Assembly (NCBI GenBank): GCA_900553175.1
Contig: USCH01000007.1
Location: forward strand, 1-51,004
Length of the DNA: 51,004 nt
Reading direction: 5' to 3'
Origin: an uncultured Alistipes sp.
GTDB lineage: Bacteria; Bacteroidota; Bacteroidia; Bacteroidales; Rikenellaceae
The notes beneath the pieces were generated by a model. The model was given only the letters and a program-made list of their open reading frames with translations. It made no database searches and had not been told where the DNA came from. Every line of letters starts with the position of its first letter. The first letter of the stretch is position 1. Made by a program: the position numbers and the translations under genes. This document shows, in pieces, positions 1-7,755 of the stretch.

Positions 1-33
1 GGCCCTGCAAGAAGCAGGGCCTTGTCGTTTTAG
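1..33. terminator. Hairpin at the window edge, probable terminator
   Basis: GGCCCTGC and GCAGGGCC form a perfect 8-bp stem around the loop AAGAA, followed on the plus strand by TTGTCGTTTT. The stem may continue beyond the left edge. It probably ends a plus-strand gene lying to the left of the window. Confidence 0.55.
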
Positions 34-89
34 TTTTTGGTTTCCGGTTCTTCGAGAAGATTCGTATTTCGCCGAATAATCGGAACCGA

Positions 90-129
90 ACAAGCGAGGA
101 CTTTCCCTTTCGGGAAAGTCCTCGCTTGT
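90..129 (-). terminator. Terminator of the barrel-like protein gene
   Basis: A perfect 18-bp inverted repeat (90-107 with 112-129, loop TTTC) sits about 30 nt beyond the stop codon of the minus-strand gene at 161-922. There is no long U tract on either strand, so it could stop transcription from both sides or protect the mRNA 3' end. Confidence 0.65.
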
Positions 130-160
130 CGCATGTGAATCCGTTCTCTCTGCTCCTTTT

Positions 161-922
161 TCAGAACGACAGTCCTACCCGGAACAGAACGGCATTCAGT
201 CCCGCGCCCATGTGCTGGAACCGGATGCCGAGGTTGGCGCGCGCCGAATGGGGGTTTCCGAGTTCGATGCCGGGCCCGACCGAGGTGTAGAACTCCGTTC
301 CCTCTGCCCAGCCGCCGATGCCGATGGCGGCGCCCAGGTCCCAGGCCATGTAGAGAGCCGTTTTCCTGCCTACGGGACAATAGCCCTTGAAGTCGGCGAA
401 GACGGGCAGGACGAGTCCGCCCGTATAGGTGAAATCGAAGCGGGTGCCGTAACTATTGTTGAACGTGTAGGTGATTCCCTTGTAGAAATAGTCGATCCCC
501 AATCCGATGCCCGAAAAAAAGTAGGGATTGATGCGGCAGCCGTGCACGGTCTCGAAGTGGATGCGGTTCGTGTCGATGAGGTTGGAGACCGCTCCTACGC
601 CCAGCCCGAATCCTGCGGTCACTTCGCCGACATATGCGGGGTATGAACCGCCGCCGTACTTCGTGCGGCTTTTTTTCGGAGAGGCCGCCGTGGTGAAAAC
701 CTCTTTGGTGCCGTTGCGGTATTTGATGACGAAAACCTGGTCGGTCGGGAGCGTGTAGACCGGACCTTCGGGGTTGTCCCAGCGGCGGTATTCGATCTGG
801 TCGGACCCGATTCGCGTGACGATGGCTTCGATTTCGTCGGCATCGGTCTTGGTGATGATGTCCTGGGCGGCGAGCGTGTCGCAGGCGACGATCAGCATGA
901 AAGCCAGAAGCGTTTTTTTCAT
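161..922 (-). CDS. Secreted outer-membrane beta-barrel-like protein
   Basis: The 253-residue product starts with a signal peptide (MKK, hydrophobic stretch, cleavage near LAAQ-D at about residue 20). Residues 21-75 form a small soluble segment with alternating charged residues. From about residue 100 to the end the sequence alternates Gly, aromatic and polar residues (for example GEVTAGFGLGVG) and finishes in Phe (VGLSF), as outer-membrane barrel strands do. I do not recognise a precise family; porin-family or PorT-like barrels are the nearest idea. The start is the ATG that opens the signal peptide; a longer upstream frame is overlap with the next gene. It is probably a single-gene transcript, with a consensus promoter just upstream and a hairpin downstream. 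Confidence 0.75.
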   Translation of the reverse strand: MKKTLLAFMLIVACDTLAAQDIITKTDADEIEAIVTRIGSDQIEYRRWDNPEGPVYTLPTDQVFVIKYRNGTKEVFTTAASPKKSRTKYGGGSYPAYVGEVTAGFGLGVGAVSNLIDTNRIHFETVHGCRINPYFFSGIGLGIDYFYKGITYTFNNSYGTRFDFTYTGGLVLPVFADFKGYCPVGRKTALYMAWDLGAAIGIGGWAEGTEFYTSVGPGIELGNPHSARANLGIRFQHMGAGLNAVLFRVGLSF

Positions 923-955
923 GGGCAGGGTGAGTTTTGCGGGATTTCCCGCACT

Positions 956-987
956 CAAAGGTAGAAATGTTTTCCGGAACTGGCAAT
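956..987 (-). promoter_or_regulatory. Bacteroidota-type promoter for the barrel-like gene
   Basis: On the minus strand ATTG, 20 nt, then TACCTTTG matches the Bacteroidota vegetative promoter (TTTG, 19-21 nt, TAnnTTTG) with one mismatch in the -33 box. It lies 33 nt upstream of the ATG at 922. Confidence 0.6.
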
Positions 988-1059
988 CTTCAGCCCTCTT
1001 TTTTCCGCATTTTTCCCGCTGCGGCATGATCCCGGCCGTCTCCGGCGCCTCGTCGCACG

Positions 1060-1087
1060 AAAAAAGGGTTTGCCGAAAGGCAAACCC
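1060..1087 (-). terminator. Intrinsic terminator of the YciF-like gene
   Basis: GGGTTTGCC and GGCAAACCC pair over 9 bp around TTTC, and on the minus strand the stem is followed by six T residues. It lies just downstream of the stop codon of the gene at 1111-1809. Confidence 0.85.
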
Positions 1088-1110
1088 CGGAACGGTCGGA
1101 ACCGAGACCC

Positions 1111-1809
1111 CTACTCCACGGCGGCGCACTCGTTGACGAACTCTTCGGCTACGCGCGTTAGCGCCTGGTCGGTCTTCTTTTCGTCGGTGAGGATCGCGTC
1201 GAGCATGCGGCGGACCTTCTTGTCGGGCAGGTAGGCCGCCAGGGCGCAGAGCGTGCCGTAGGTGGCGATTTCGTAGTGCTCGACCTTCTGCGCGGCCAGA
1301 ATCAGACCGGCATCGCGCACGAAGCTGTTGCGTTCGGTGTCCGAAATCATGCCGCTGGCCTCCTCCAGCAGACCCGCCATCGCCTCGCAGCGCTTGGCTT
1401 CGGGCTTCTCGCCCAGCAGCGAGAAGATCGTCTCCAGCTGCGCGATCTGCTCGTCGCCCTCCTTGTAGTGCTTCTCGAACATCGACGCCAGACGGGGGCT
1501 CGTCGCCGCGCGGCTCATCTTGCGCAGACCGCTTTTCAGGTGTTTTTCGGCCCAGTAGATGTCCTTGAGCTGGTCGACGAAGAATTTGTGGAATTCGGTC
1601 TGCGGCGAGGGGCGGCTGCCGTTCGGCATCTTGTCGCCGGGATTGCCGGTGCGGGTGTCCGCTGCGCTGCTGCGGGCGGCGGTTTTGCCTGCGGTGGTCG
1701 TCCGGGAGACCGATTCCGTCTGCCGGACGGCGGATTTGCCGGATGCGGCGGTCGTGCGTCCGGAGACGGTTTTGGAAGCGGCGGTCGTTTTGGTGTTGTC
1801 CGTTTTCAT
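1111..1809 (-). CDS. Ferritin-like DUF892 (YciE/YciF family) protein
   Basis: The 232-residue product has a C-terminal four-helix ferritin-like domain of the DUF892 family (about residues 70-230). The opening segment EFHKFFVDQLKDIYWAEKHL and the later KVEHYEIATYGTL hold the Glu and His residues that bind a diiron site in this family. The first 65-70 residues are a Lys/Ser/Thr/Ala/Arg-rich low-complexity tail that is likely disordered. Family members are linked to stress and stationary phase; the exact reaction is unknown. A peroxiredoxin is divergently transcribed from the shared 123-nt intergenic region, which fits an oxidative-stress pair. The start is the first ATG of the frame that gives the tail; a start near residue 61 (MPNGSR) would give a protein of more usual length. 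Confidence 0.85.
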   Translation of the reverse strand: MKTDNTKTTAASKTVSGRTTAASGKSAVRQTESVSRTTTAGKTAARSSAADTRTGNPGDKMPNGSRPSPQTEFHKFFVDQLKDIYWAEKHLKSGLRKMSRAATSPRLASMFEKHYKEGDEQIAQLETIFSLLGEKPEAKRCEAMAGLLEEASGMISDTERNSFVRDAGLILAAQKVEHYEIATYGTLCALAAYLPDKKVRRMLDAILTDEKKTDQALTRVAEEFVNECAAVE

Positions 1810-1932
1810 CGTTGAAATCTGTTTTGGTTTTGATCCTTTGGGCGGCAAAATGCATACCACAAACGGTTTTTTCGTGTGCTTCGCCTCCGGGCACCGTATT
1901 TGCACCGGTGCGTCGGACAAAAATCTCACACT

Positions 1933-2634
1933 ATGGACACACCAACCAACACCATGCCGCTCATCGGCGACAAGGCTCCCGCTTTCGAAGCCGAATCGAC
2001 GCAGGGCAAAATCCGTTTTCCCGAGAATTTCAAGGGCAAATGGGTCATTCTTTTCAGCCATCCTTCCGACTTCACGCCGATCTGTACGTCGGAATTCGTG
2101 ATGTTCGGCGCCATGCAGCGGGAATTCGAGGCGCTGAACTGCAAATTGCTGGGCCTGTCGGTCGGCACCAATGCCAGCCACATCGCCTGGCTGCGGTCGA
2201 TCCACGACCGGATCGAGTTCAAGGGGCACAAACGCGTGCCGCTCGCTTTTCCGCTCATCGCCGACATGTCGATGGAGGTGGCGCGCAAGTACGGCATGAT
2301 CCAGCCCGGTGTGTCGTCGACGGCGGCCGTGCGTTCGGTCTTCTTCATCGATCCGCAGGCGAAGGTCCGCGCTGTGATCTGCTATCCGATGCAGCTGGGC
2401 CGCAACTTCGACGAACTCAAACGAGTGCTCGTCGGCTTGCAGACCATCGACAAGCATCATGTGGCGCTTCCGGCCGACTGGCGTCCGGGCGACGACATCA
2501 TTGTACCGGCCCCTACGGCCTACGACGGTTCGGAAGCGTCGGTCGAGGGAATGAAGTGTTACGACTGGTATTTCTGCACCCGGCCACTGCCCATGGAGCG
2601 CACGGAGAAGGCCGAGGCAGTCGAGAAAGCGTAG
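1933..2634 (+). CDS. Peroxiredoxin, Prx6/archaeal thioredoxin-peroxidase type
   Basis: The product reduces hydrogen peroxide and organic hydroperoxides with a catalytic cysteine. It has 233 residues, the length of long 1-Cys-type peroxiredoxins. The active-site segment HPSDFTPICTSEF carries the peroxidatic Cys51 with its Pro and Thr, and the conserved Arg appears further on. The C-terminal arm contains two further cysteines in CYDWYFC (209 and 215), the same spacing as in the archaeal enzyme of Aeropyrum pernix, where they act in resolution. The ATG at 1933 is chosen over an in-frame ATG at 1876 because the extra residues do not resemble the family. It is transcribed away from the YciF-like gene. 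The gene symbol is left empty because ahpC, prx and tpx names are all in use. Confidence 0.92.
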   Translation: MDTPTNTMPLIGDKAPAFEAESTQGKIRFPENFKGKWVILFSHPSDFTPICTSEFVMFGAMQREFEALNCKLLGLSVGTNASHIAWLRSIHDRIEFKGHKRVPLAFPLIADMSMEVARKYGMIQPGVSSTAAVRSVFFIDPQAKVRAVICYPMQLGRNFDELKRVLVGLQTIDKHHVALPADWRPGDDIIVPAPTAYDGSEASVEGMKCYDWYFCTRPLPMERTEKAEAVEKA

Positions 2635-2660
2635 CGGCGGGAAGCTGCCCTGAAGAGTTT

Positions 2661-2689
2661 GCCCCGGCGGGAATCATTCCCGCCGGGGC
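2661..2689. terminator. Bidirectional terminator between peroxiredoxin and fmt
   Basis: A perfect 13-bp GC-rich inverted repeat (2661-2673 with 2677-2689, loop TCA) lies between two convergent genes. The plus side continues GATCGTCGTTT and the minus side continues AAACTCTTC, so neither U tract is perfect. Confidence 0.7.
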
Positions 2690-2760
2690 GATCGTCGTTT
2701 CGGGGAGGCGCTGCTCCGTTTGTCGAAGCGGCTGCGGTTGCTGCGTGCGGCAGGCTTCGG

Positions 2761-3732
2761 TCATTCGCCGAAGCGGCAGCGGGCGGCATCGCGCCATCCC
2801 AGCAGCAACTCTTTGATTGGCAGCCGTTTTTTGCCTGCTATCTGAAGCTCTTCGGCATATATCCATCCGTCGGCGCAGGCTATGCGCACATAGGTGCGGC
2901 CGTCGCTCTCGACCGTTCCGGCAACAGCGCCGTCTGCGGCGGCTTCGAACCGCGCTGCGAATATCTTGGCCGTCGTTTCGTCCGTTCCCTCTTCCCGCCG
3001 CAGCGGGCTCCATGCGGCCGGATAGGGCGACAGCCCCCGCACCAGATCGACGATCCGTCTGCCCGGCAGCGTCCAGTCGATGCGGCAGTCCTCCTTGAAG
3101 ATTTTGGGGGCGGGACGCAGCGTCGCCTCGTCGAGGTGCTGCTGCTCGATCGGAGCGATGTCGCCCGCCGCGATGCGGTCGACGGTCTCGGTCACGAGCT
3201 TCGTGCCGGCATGCATCAGGCGGTCGTAGAGCGTGCCCGCGTTGTCTTCCGGCAGAATCGGCATCCGCTCCTGTGCCAGAATGGCGCCTTTGTCGATTTC
3301 GTGGTTCAGCAGAAAGGTCGTCACGCCGGTCTCCGTCTCGCCGTTCATGATCGCCCGGTTGATCGGCGCCGCACCGCGGTACTGGGGCAGCAGCGAGGCG
3401 TGGAGGTTGAACGTGCCCAGCCGCGGCATGGCCCACACCGCCTCGGGCAGCATGCGGAAGGCGATCACGATCCCCAGGTCGGGTTGTAAGGCCTGCATCG
3501 CTCCGATGAACTCCGGGGCACGCAGCTTTTCGGGTTGCAGAATCGGCAGCCCCAGTTCGCGGGCGGCTTTTTTCACGTCGCTTTCGTGCATCTTCTGCCC
3601 GCGTCCGGCGGGTTTGTCGGGCGTCGTCACTACGGCTGCCACGTTGTAGCCCCCCTCGACCAGCGCGCGGAGCGACGGCACGGCGAATTCGGGCGTGCCC
3701 ATGAAGACGATGCGCAGTTCCTTGGCGTTCAT
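2761..3732 (-). CDS. fmt: Methionyl-tRNA formyltransferase
   Basis: Formylates the amino group of initiator methionyl-tRNA using 10-formyltetrahydrofolate, for translation initiation. The 323-residue length is normal. The N-terminal formyltransferase domain has FMGTPEFAVPSL at the start, the catalytic Asn109 and His111 in FNLHASLLPQYRGAAPI and Asp147 in NHEIDKGA, matching Asn108, His110 and Asp146 of the E. coli enzyme. The C-terminal OB-like domain (from about residue 205) binds tRNA. The start codon overlaps the stop of the upstream glyoxalase-fold gene by ATGA, so it is the last gene of a five-gene operon. Confidence 0.97.
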   Translation of the reverse strand: MNAKELRIVFMGTPEFAVPSLRALVEGGYNVAAVVTTPDKPAGRGQKMHESDVKKAARELGLPILQPEKLRAPEFIGAMQALQPDLGIVIAFRMLPEAVWAMPRLGTFNLHASLLPQYRGAAPINRAIMNGETETGVTTFLLNHEIDKGAILAQERMPILPEDNAGTLYDRLMHAGTKLVTETVDRIAAGDIAPIEQQHLDEATLRPAPKIFKEDCRIDWTLPGRRIVDLVRGLSPYPAAWSPLRREEGTDETTAKIFAARFEAAADGAVAGTVESDGRTYVRIACADGWIYAEELQIAGKKRLPIKELLLGWRDAARCRFGE

Positions 3733-4118
3733 ATCTGTTCGGCTGTTATTTCAATCAAATTGCCGTCGGGGTCGGTCACGACGCTCTCGAAACAGCCGTC
3801 GCCCGTCGTGCAGGGTTCGCCCGCGATGCGGTGGCCGTCGCGGCGGAGCCGTTCGGTCAGCGCCGTCACTTCGTCGTAGCTGCCGTATCCGAAAGCCAGG
3901 TGGCAGAAGCCGAGCTGCGGCTGTGCGGCCCGCGTGCGGACGTCGGTGCGGCGCATCAGCTCCAGTCGCGAGCCGTCGCCGAAAGCGATGAAGTAGGATT
4001 CGAAACCTTTGGCCGGGTTGACGTACTTCTCGTTGCTGCGTCCGCCGAAATAGCGGACGTAGAATGCGCGCAGCTCTTCGAGCCGTTCGGTCCAGAGGGC
4101 CAGATGGTCGATTCTCAT
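3729..4118 (-). CDS. Glyoxalase-fold (VOC superfamily) protein
   Basis: The 129-residue protein matches the vicinal-oxygen-chelate fold: IDHLALWTERLEELRAFYVRYFG opens the first beta-alpha-beta-beta-beta half (shown here as start and end of that segment, His5 being the first metal-ligand position), Glu in SRLELMRR, His in FCHLAFGYGS, and Glu in GNLIEITAEQI supply the other three ligand positions. It is similar to lactoylglutathione lyase-like and SMU1112c-type proteins, but substrate cannot be read from the sequence. Start and stop codons overlap both neighbours (ribBA and fmt) by ATGA, implying translational coupling. Confidence 0.85.
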   Translation of the reverse strand: MRIDHLALWTERLEELRAFYVRYFGGRSNEKYVNPAKGFESYFIAFGDGSRLELMRRTDVRTRAAQPQLGFCHLAFGYGSYDEVTALTERLRRDGHRIAGEPCTTGDGCFESVVTDPDGNLIEITAEQI

Positions 4119-5350
4119 TGTTTGCCGCCGGTCGTTTTCAGCCCCAGCGTGTGCTGCATGCGCTCCTGCTTGGTTTCGAGGTAGTGCTCGTTGTACTTGT
4201 TGGGGGCGATGACGATGGGCACGATTTCGTCGATGCGCAGTCCGTAGCCCTCCAGCCCGGCCCGCTTGAGCGGATTGTTGGTCATCAGGCGCATGCGTCG
4301 GATGCCCAGCTCGCGGATGATGCTCGCCCCCACGCCGTAGTCGCGTTCGTCGGCCTTGAATCCCAGCCGCAGGTTGGCATCCACCGTGTCGAGCCCCTCG
4401 TCCTGGAGCTTGTAGGCGTGGATCTTGTTGCAGAGGCCGATGCCGCGGCCCTCCTGGTTGAGGTAGACGACGGCTCCCCTGCCCTCCTTCTCGATCATCT
4501 GCATGGCGCGGTGGAGCTGGTCGCCGCAGTCGCAGCGGTACGACCCGAAGATGTCGCCCGTGGCGCACGACGAGTGCACGCGGATGAGCACCGGATCGTC
4601 TTCCGTCCACTCGCCCTTGGTCAGTGCCACATGCTCCACTCCGTTGGATTTCTGGCGGAACGGCGTGATGCGGAAGTCGCCCCAGGCGGTGGGCAGAGGC
4701 ACGGTTACGCCCCGCTCGACGAGCGACTCCTCGCGCAGGCGGTAGGCGATCAGGGAGGCGATCGAGATGATTTTGAGGCCGAATTTCTCGGCGATCCGCT
4801 TCAGCTGCGGCATGCGGGCCATCGTGCCGTCCTCGTTCATGATTTCGATGAGCGCTCCGGCGGGTTGCAGCCCCGCCATGCGGGCCAGGTCGACGGCCGC
4901 TTCGGTGTGGCCCGGACGGCGCAGCACGCCTTTCTCGCGGGCCCGCAGCGGGTTGATGTGGCCCGGACGCCCCAGGTCGGCGGGACGTGTCGCGGGGTCG
5001 GCCAGCGCGCGGATCGTGGCGGCCCGGTCGTGGATCGAGACGCCCGTGGTGCAACCGTGGCCCAGCAGGTCGACCGTCACGGTGAACGGAGTGCCCAGCA
5101 GCGAGGTGTTGTTCTCCTCCATCATGTTGAGCTCCAGCTCGGCGCAGCGCCGTTCGCTGAGCGGGGCGCACAGCACGCCGCGGCCCTCCTTGAGCATGAA
5201 GTTGACGATTTCGGGCGTGATCTTCTCGGCGGCGACGATGAAGTCGCCCTCGTTTTCGCGGTCTTCGTCGTCGACCACGATCACCACCCTGCCCTGCCGG
5301 AAGTCCTCGACGACCTCCTCGACGCTATTGAGTTTCGTATCGTTTGCCAT
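4115..5350 (-). CDS. ribBA: Bifunctional 3,4-DHBP synthase / GTP cyclohydrolase II
   Basis: Catalyses both entry steps of riboflavin synthesis: ribulose 5-phosphate to 3,4-dihydroxybutanone 4-phosphate, and GTP to the diaminopyrimidine precursor. It has 411 residues, normal for the fusion. The N-terminal domain shows DDEDRENEGDFI and the GHTEAAVDLARMAGL segment; the C-terminal domain shows the zinc-binding cysteines in CATGDIFGSYRCDCG, then NQEGRGIGL and TNNPLKRAGLEGYGL. The downstream glyoxalase-fold gene overlaps its stop; the upstream permease gene ends 26 nt inside its start. No FMN riboswitch is visible in front of it, in keeping with an internal operon position. Confidence 0.97.
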   Translation of the reverse strand: MANDTKLNSVEEVVEDFRQGRVVIVVDDEDRENEGDFIVAAEKITPEIVNFMLKEGRGVLCAPLSERRCAELELNMMEENNTSLLGTPFTVTVDLLGHGCTTGVSIHDRAATIRALADPATRPADLGRPGHINPLRAREKGVLRRPGHTEAAVDLARMAGLQPAGALIEIMNEDGTMARMPQLKRIAEKFGLKIISIASLIAYRLREESLVERGVTVPLPTAWGDFRITPFRQKSNGVEHVALTKGEWTEDDPVLIRVHSSCATGDIFGSYRCDCGDQLHRAMQMIEKEGRGAVVYLNQEGRGIGLCNKIHAYKLQDEGLDTVDANLRLGFKADERDYGVGASIIRELGIRRMRLMTNNPLKRAGLEGYGLRIDEIVPIVIAPNKYNEHYLETKQERMQHTLGLKTTGGKQ

Positions 5351-6827
5351 TGCGTTTGAGTTTTATCGTGTTTTTCGCTTTGTCGATCCAGGGAGCCAGA
5401 CGCTCGCGCACGGCCTTGATCCTGCCGGCGTACCAGTCCGTGTCGAGCAGGGCCGAGTCGTTGGTGGCCTTGTAGGTCAGGTAGACGGCGATGGGCGTGA
5501 GGATGAAGGTCGAGAGCCACATGCCGTAGACGGCCTCCCAGCTCCCCTCCTTGGCCAGCTTCTCGCCCGAGATGCTGATGATGTAGTAGACGACGAAGAA
5601 GATCACCGACACCACCACCGGCAGTCCCAGTCCGCCCTTGCGGATGATCGCGCCGAGCGGTGCGCCGATCAGGAAGAAGATGATGATCGAGACGGGCAGC
5701 GACACCTTCTTGTGCCACTCGACCTTCGAGCGGTAGAGCTGGTTGAGCGCCTCCTTGGCCGTCGATTCGTCGAACGAGAACATGTTGCGCGAGCTCTTGG
5801 CCTGCGAGCGCGCCTGATCCCAGATGCGCTCCTTTTCGCGCAGCGGAAGTCGGGCGATCGAATCGGCGGCCAGCAGGTCGCCGAAGCCGCGCTTGTCGAT
5901 CACGAGGCTGTCGGGCAGCGGCAGCACCTGGTTGTCGCGCACGAAGATCTGCTCCTTCAGCAGCGGTTCGTAGGAGCTCGTCGTGGCCGAGTTGACCTTC
6001 AGCTCCAGCGAGTCGATGTCCTGCTGGAGCTCGTTGACGTTCTTGGTCTGGCTGTTCGAGAACTGGTTGGCGTCGGTGCGCTCCATGGCGAAGCCGTCCA
6101 TGGCGATGTCCTGCTTCTGGAGGTCGAAGGTGTGGTGGCGCAGCGCGCTTTTGGTGTACCACTGGTTGTTGCGCGTCTGTTCGTAGGTCTCGCCGTGGAA
6201 GAGCGTGACGAGCAGGTAGCGCTTGTCGTCCGACAGACGGATGTAGCCCGAGTCGGCCACGATGGTGTTCATGTTGCCGTTGGCGGCGCGGTTGTCGTAG
6301 ATCAGCACGTCGTGCAGCAGGTGGGTCTCCGGCTCCTGCCGCCCCACGCGGATCGACATGTTGGGGATGCCGTTGAAGAAGAGCCCGTCCTGGAATTCGA
6401 GCGTCTGGCGCTGCTGGCGGATGTCGTAGATGATGCTGTACATCTTCTTGTTGGCGTAGGGCACCAGGTTGTTGCCGATGAAGAAGCTGCCCACGGCGAT
6501 CAGGCTCACCAGAATGAGGAGCGGCTGGGTGATCTTCACCAGCGACATGCCGGCCGACTTCATGGCCAGCAGCTCGTAGTTCTCGCCCAGGTTGCCCATC
6601 GTCATGATGGCGGCCAGCAACACCGCCAGCGGCAGCCCGAGCGGCAGCATGTTGGCCATGGCGTAGGACATCAGCTCGATGATGATGCCGGCGCTCAGGC
6701 CCTTTCCGACCAGTTCGTCGATGTAGCGCCACACGAAGTTCATCATCAGCACGAACATCACGATGAAGAACGTGAGCACCATCGGGCCGAGGTAGGCTTT
6801 CAGAACGAGTTTGTGGATGGTTTTCAT
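5325..6827 (-). CDS. LptF/LptG (YjgP/YjgQ) family permease
   Basis: The 500-residue inner-membrane protein belongs to the permease family that extracts lipopolysaccharide from the inner membrane with the LptB ATPase. Three helices precede (MVLTFFIVMFVLMMNFVWRY, the PLGLPLAVLLAAIMTMG segment and LLILVSLIAVGSFFIG) and three follow (from SIIIFFLIGAPLGAIIRKGG onwards) a large periplasmic beta-rich domain. ENYELLAMKSAGMS is the conserved coupling-helix region. The start at 6827 overlaps the stop of the upstream ABC-3 permease; its C-terminal end reads 26 nt into ribBA. Whether it acts as LptF or LptG cannot be decided here. Confidence 0.93.
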   Translation of the reverse strand: MKTIHKLVLKAYLGPMVLTFFIVMFVLMMNFVWRYIDELVGKGLSAGIIIELMSYAMANMLPLGLPLAVLLAAIMTMGNLGENYELLAMKSAGMSLVKITQPLLILVSLIAVGSFFIGNNLVPYANKKMYSIIYDIRQQRQTLEFQDGLFFNGIPNMSIRVGRQEPETHLLHDVLIYDNRAANGNMNTIVADSGYIRLSDDKRYLLVTLFHGETYEQTRNNQWYTKSALRHHTFDLQKQDIAMDGFAMERTDANQFSNSQTKNVNELQQDIDSLELKVNSATTSSYEPLLKEQIFVRDNQVLPLPDSLVIDKRGFGDLLAADSIARLPLREKERIWDQARSQAKSSRNMFSFDESTAKEALNQLYRSKVEWHKKVSLPVSIIIFFLIGAPLGAIIRKGGLGLPVVVSVIFFVVYYIISISGEKLAKEGSWEAVYGMWLSTFILTPIAVYLTYKATNDSALLDTDWYAGRIKAVRERLAPWIDKAKNTIKLKRNGKRYETQ

Positions 6828-7657
6828 GCGTCCGTCAGCGATTTTTTGCCGTGCAAAGTTAACAGTTTCACCGCAACGAGCCACAGCGTGAGCACGAAAA
6901 TGATGGCTGCGCCGGGCGGAACGTCGAAGCGGTAGCTGACGAGCAGCCCCGCCACGTTGGCGGCGACGGCCACGCACGGAGCCGTGCGGGCGATGGCGCG
7001 GTAGTCGCGCGAGAGCGTGTTGGCGATCGCGACCGGCATGGTCAGCAGCGAGATGAGCAGCACGATGCCCATGATGCGGATCGAGAGCACGATCGTCAGG
7101 GCCGTCAGGGCGGCCAGAACGTAGGAGATCGTGCGGACGGCCAGCCCCCGGCTGCGGGCGAATTCGCGGTCGAAGGCCACGAACATCACCGGGCGCAGCC
7201 AGAGTGCGGCGCCGAGCAGCAGGGCCGCCGTCAGGAGGGCCAGCTCCGCGACGTCGCTGCGGGAGACCGTCACCAGGCTGCCGAAGAGATAGGCCGCCAT
7301 GTCGCCCGATGTGTAGCCCGGACGGAGGCTCATGAAGAGGGCCCCCACGGCCATGCCCACCGACCAGACGATGCCGATGGCCGAATCTTCGCGGATGCGT
7401 CCGCGGCCGGAGGCCCACTCGATGCCCAGCGCCGAGGCCACGGCGAAGAGCAGCGCCCCGGCGATGGGGTCGGCGCCCAGAAAGAAGGCGATGCCCAGCC
7501 CTCCGAACGAGGCGTGCGTGATGCCGCCCGCGAGGAAGACCATGCGACGGCAGACGACGTAGGTGCCGGCCAGCCCGCAGGCCACCCCCGAGAGGATGCA
7601 GGCTGCCAGCGCGTTGGCCAGGTAGCCGTATTGGAGGAGATCGCTGAAAAATCCCAT
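6824..7657 (-). CDS. ABC-3 family metal transporter permease (ZnuB-like)
   Basis: The 277-residue membrane protein with about eight helices matches the permease of zinc/manganese/iron ABC importers. Family hallmarks are CRRMVFLAGGITHASFGGLG near residue 37, the GALLFAVASALGIEW helix, and the DREFARSRGL and RIMGIVLLISLLTMPVA segments. No ATPase or substrate-binding protein is encoded nearby, so the partners must lie elsewhere. It is the first gene of the operon continuing with the LptF/G permease, ribBA, glyoxalase and fmt, and has a consensus -7 element 20 nt upstream of its ATG. Confidence 0.92.
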   Translation of the reverse strand: MGFFSDLLQYGYLANALAACILSGVACGLAGTYVVCRRMVFLAGGITHASFGGLGIAFFLGADPIAGALLFAVASALGIEWASGRGRIREDSAIGIVWSVGMAVGALFMSLRPGYTSGDMAAYLFGSLVTVSRSDVAELALLTAALLLGAALWLRPVMFVAFDREFARSRGLAVRTISYVLAALTALTIVLSIRIMGIVLLISLLTMPVAIANTLSRDYRAIARTAPCVAVAANVAGLLVSYRFDVPPGAAIIFVLTLWLVAVKLLTLHGKKSLTDA

Positions 7658-7676
7658 GCTTCGGTTCGAATGCGCG

Positions 7677-7684
7677 CAAATTTA
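7677..7684 (-). promoter_or_regulatory. -7 element for the znuB-like operon
   Basis: On the minus strand TAAATTTG is a perfect TAnnTTTG element, 19 nt before the ATG at 7657. No clear TTTG -33 box is visible. Confidence 0.6.
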
Positions 7685-7727
7685 CGCTTTTTTCCGCGAA
7701 AAGCCGCTTTGTTTCGCACAGTTTTCG

Positions 7728-7735
7728 TAATTTCG
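7728..7735 (+). promoter_or_regulatory. Possible -7 element for mtaB
   Basis: TAATTTCG matches TAnnTTTG at seven of eight positions; CTTTGTTT about 16-20 nt upstream could serve as -33. It would start transcription close to the ATG at 7756 and exclude the GTG at 7735 as a start. Confidence 0.4.
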
Positions 7736-7755
7736 TGGCGCAAACGACGAAATCC

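Noticed and set aside
1111..2460. Long minus frames across the peroxiredoxin gene
   Set aside because: These are shadows of high GC content; the plus-strand peroxiredoxin has the full family pattern.
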